Below, one piece after another: positions 63,136 to 64,000 of a stretch of 64,000 nucleotides of DNA; the first letter of the stretch is position 1, and each line of letters begins with the position of its first letter. Both the position numbers and the translations under genes were made by a program. The notes beneath the pieces are model-generated. The model saw only the letters and a program-made list of their open reading frames with translations, ran no database searches and was not told the DNA's origin. Source of the DNA: Syncephalastrum monosporum B8922 (taxonomy: Eukaryota; Mucoromycota; Mucoromycetes; Mucorales; Syncephalastraceae); NCBI GenBank assembly GCA_000697355.1, contig JNEN01000758.1, forward strand, positions 1-64,000, read 5' to 3'.

Positions 63136-63708
63136 ATGTCGCAAAGTCGAAACAGCGACTTTCGGCAACAGCAGACCCTCTACAAGTCCACACACTACTA
63201 TGGGCTACCCAAATCAACGCCTTCTTATTCACTGTCTCCACGATCCGTCTCGAATCATGGAGGAGAGTCTAGCAGTAGTATGAGCGCCAAAGGTATGAGA
63301 AAAGCGATCCATCGTAAAGTTGGTACTCATGTGGGGTTCTGGATTAGGCAGAAAACGCCGTGCGTCCGAAGACGAAGAAATGACGACGATTGAACGGGAT
63401 GAGGACGAAGAAGAAGTGCCGACTGATGTGTGGCACGATACCAGCGCCAGTGCAACCAAGCGCAACCGCACTCATGAGAAAGTCCCGCTCAGCAAGCTGC
63501 TTGGTATGACCTTATTTTCTTAAACATATAACACGGGATACTCATCTACATCCTCTATGTAGAACTTCTCGGCAAAGATGCCCTTGTCGAGTTAGTGAGT
63601 GGCCTCGTCGACAGCAACCCACAACTGCAGCAAGACGTCGATGCCATGCTTGCTGCTCACGCCGCCGAAAACCCGGATCTCGCCCGAAACGCCAGAGACG
63701 CCTTTTGA
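63136..63708 (+). CDS. Cut8/STS1-like nuclear proteasome tethering factor (short form)
   Basis: Three exons (63136-63292, 63348-63503, 63563-63708; introns 55 and 59 bp, GTATGA donors, TAG acceptors) encode 152 residues starting MSQSRNSDFRQQQTLYKSTH. After a Ser-rich N terminus come GRKRRASEDEEMTTIERDED, basic then acidic like the nuclear-localisation region of Cut8. KVPLSKLLELLGKDALVELV and SGLVDSNPQLQQDVDAML resemble the Cut8 dimerisation/helical start (LPL..LL..L.K..L...L..L...P.L...V). The frame ends soon after, so the C-terminal helical bundle of Cut8/Sts1 is missing. The family call is tentative; a further exon beyond 63708 was not found. Confidence 0.5.
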
Positions 63709-64000
63709 TCTTCGCATTTACATCTACATTTACACCGTCTTCCGCTCTCTGTCCTTTTTGTCTGTCTATCTGTCTACCTGTATATATGATTTTTGTTTTG
63801 TTCTTGCGATGCGTACATATCCGCACTCCTCTCTTTCTGATATTTATTGTCCTTGCATGTCACCTCTCTTCTAAACTCGCAAGCAAATGATGAATGAATA
63901 GGTAAAAGGCGATTTTCCACTCTATTGAAATTTTGCAATCTTTTTCACATGCGGTCCAGCGGGCAACCCCAGATTTTTCCACTTGTCGATTGAAGTGTGG

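Overview
The window is nuclear DNA of a filamentous fungus, most likely an early-diverging one (Mucoromycota/Mucorales-like). The evidence is a eukaryotic gene set with many short introns (about 50-75 bp, mostly GTAAGT/GTATGT donors, CTAAC-type branch sites and TAG/CAG acceptors), fungus-specific genes (SCY1, MTC6, tricalbin, DRE2, Dal5-type permease), a DIRS-type retroelement remnant and a Fanzor-like gene. The taxon is an inference. Exon-intron structures were worked out by hand from splice signals and protein frame continuity.

Layout: 0.5-2.35 kb, a DIRS-like retrotransposon remnant (RNase H tail, tyrosine recombinase, complementary repeats). 3.05-4.23 kb, first copy (A) of a dispersed repeat family. 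4.46-7.75 kb (-), SCY1-like pseudokinase. 7.93-11.07 kb (-), decayed Fanzor/TnpB-like RNA-guided nuclease. 11.34-11.94 kb, repeat copy B. 12.9-14.0 kb, secreted PLC-like phosphodiesterase. 16.4-18.1 kb (-), UBX protein. 19.3-20.55 kb, zinc alcohol dehydrogenase. 20.9-23.0 kb, MTC6. 23.27-24.3 kb, repeat C (-). 24.8-25.65 kb (-), RNA polymerase III subunit RPC25. 25.94-26.76 kb, repeat D. 26.9-31.9 kb (-), tricalbin. 33.1 kb, small spliced gene. 34.6-35.8 kb (-), FAH-family hydrolase. 37.1-38.8 kb, neutral-sphingomyelinase-like enzyme. 38.9-39.8 kb (-), coiled-coil protein. 40.9-43.1 kb, casein kinase 1-like kinase. 43.4-45.0 kb, glutaryl-CoA dehydrogenase. 47.2-48.9 kb, MFS permease. 49.96-50.7 kb, repeat E (-). 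51.8-53.2 kb (-), membrane/coiled-coil protein. 54.2-57.2 kb, DENND6-like Rab GEF. 57.4-58.3 kb, unknown. 58.6-59.65 kb (-), DRE2. 61.5-62.5 kb, HEM2. 63.1-63.7 kb, Cut8/STS1-like protein.

The genes are unrelated housekeeping genes, as usual for a fungal chromosome; no operon or biosynthetic cluster is seen. Several act in membrane and lipid biology (tricalbin, sphingomyelinase-like, PLC-like, SCY1, DENND6).

The most unusual content is the five-copy repeat family. The copies look like whole Pol II transcription units: an upstream array of CRE and CCAAT motifs, a pyrimidine-rich start region, three short introns at conserved positions, AATAAA and a terminal inverted repeat, but no securely recognised protein. 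The second is the Fanzor remnant ending about 180 bp upstream of the SCY1 start codon.
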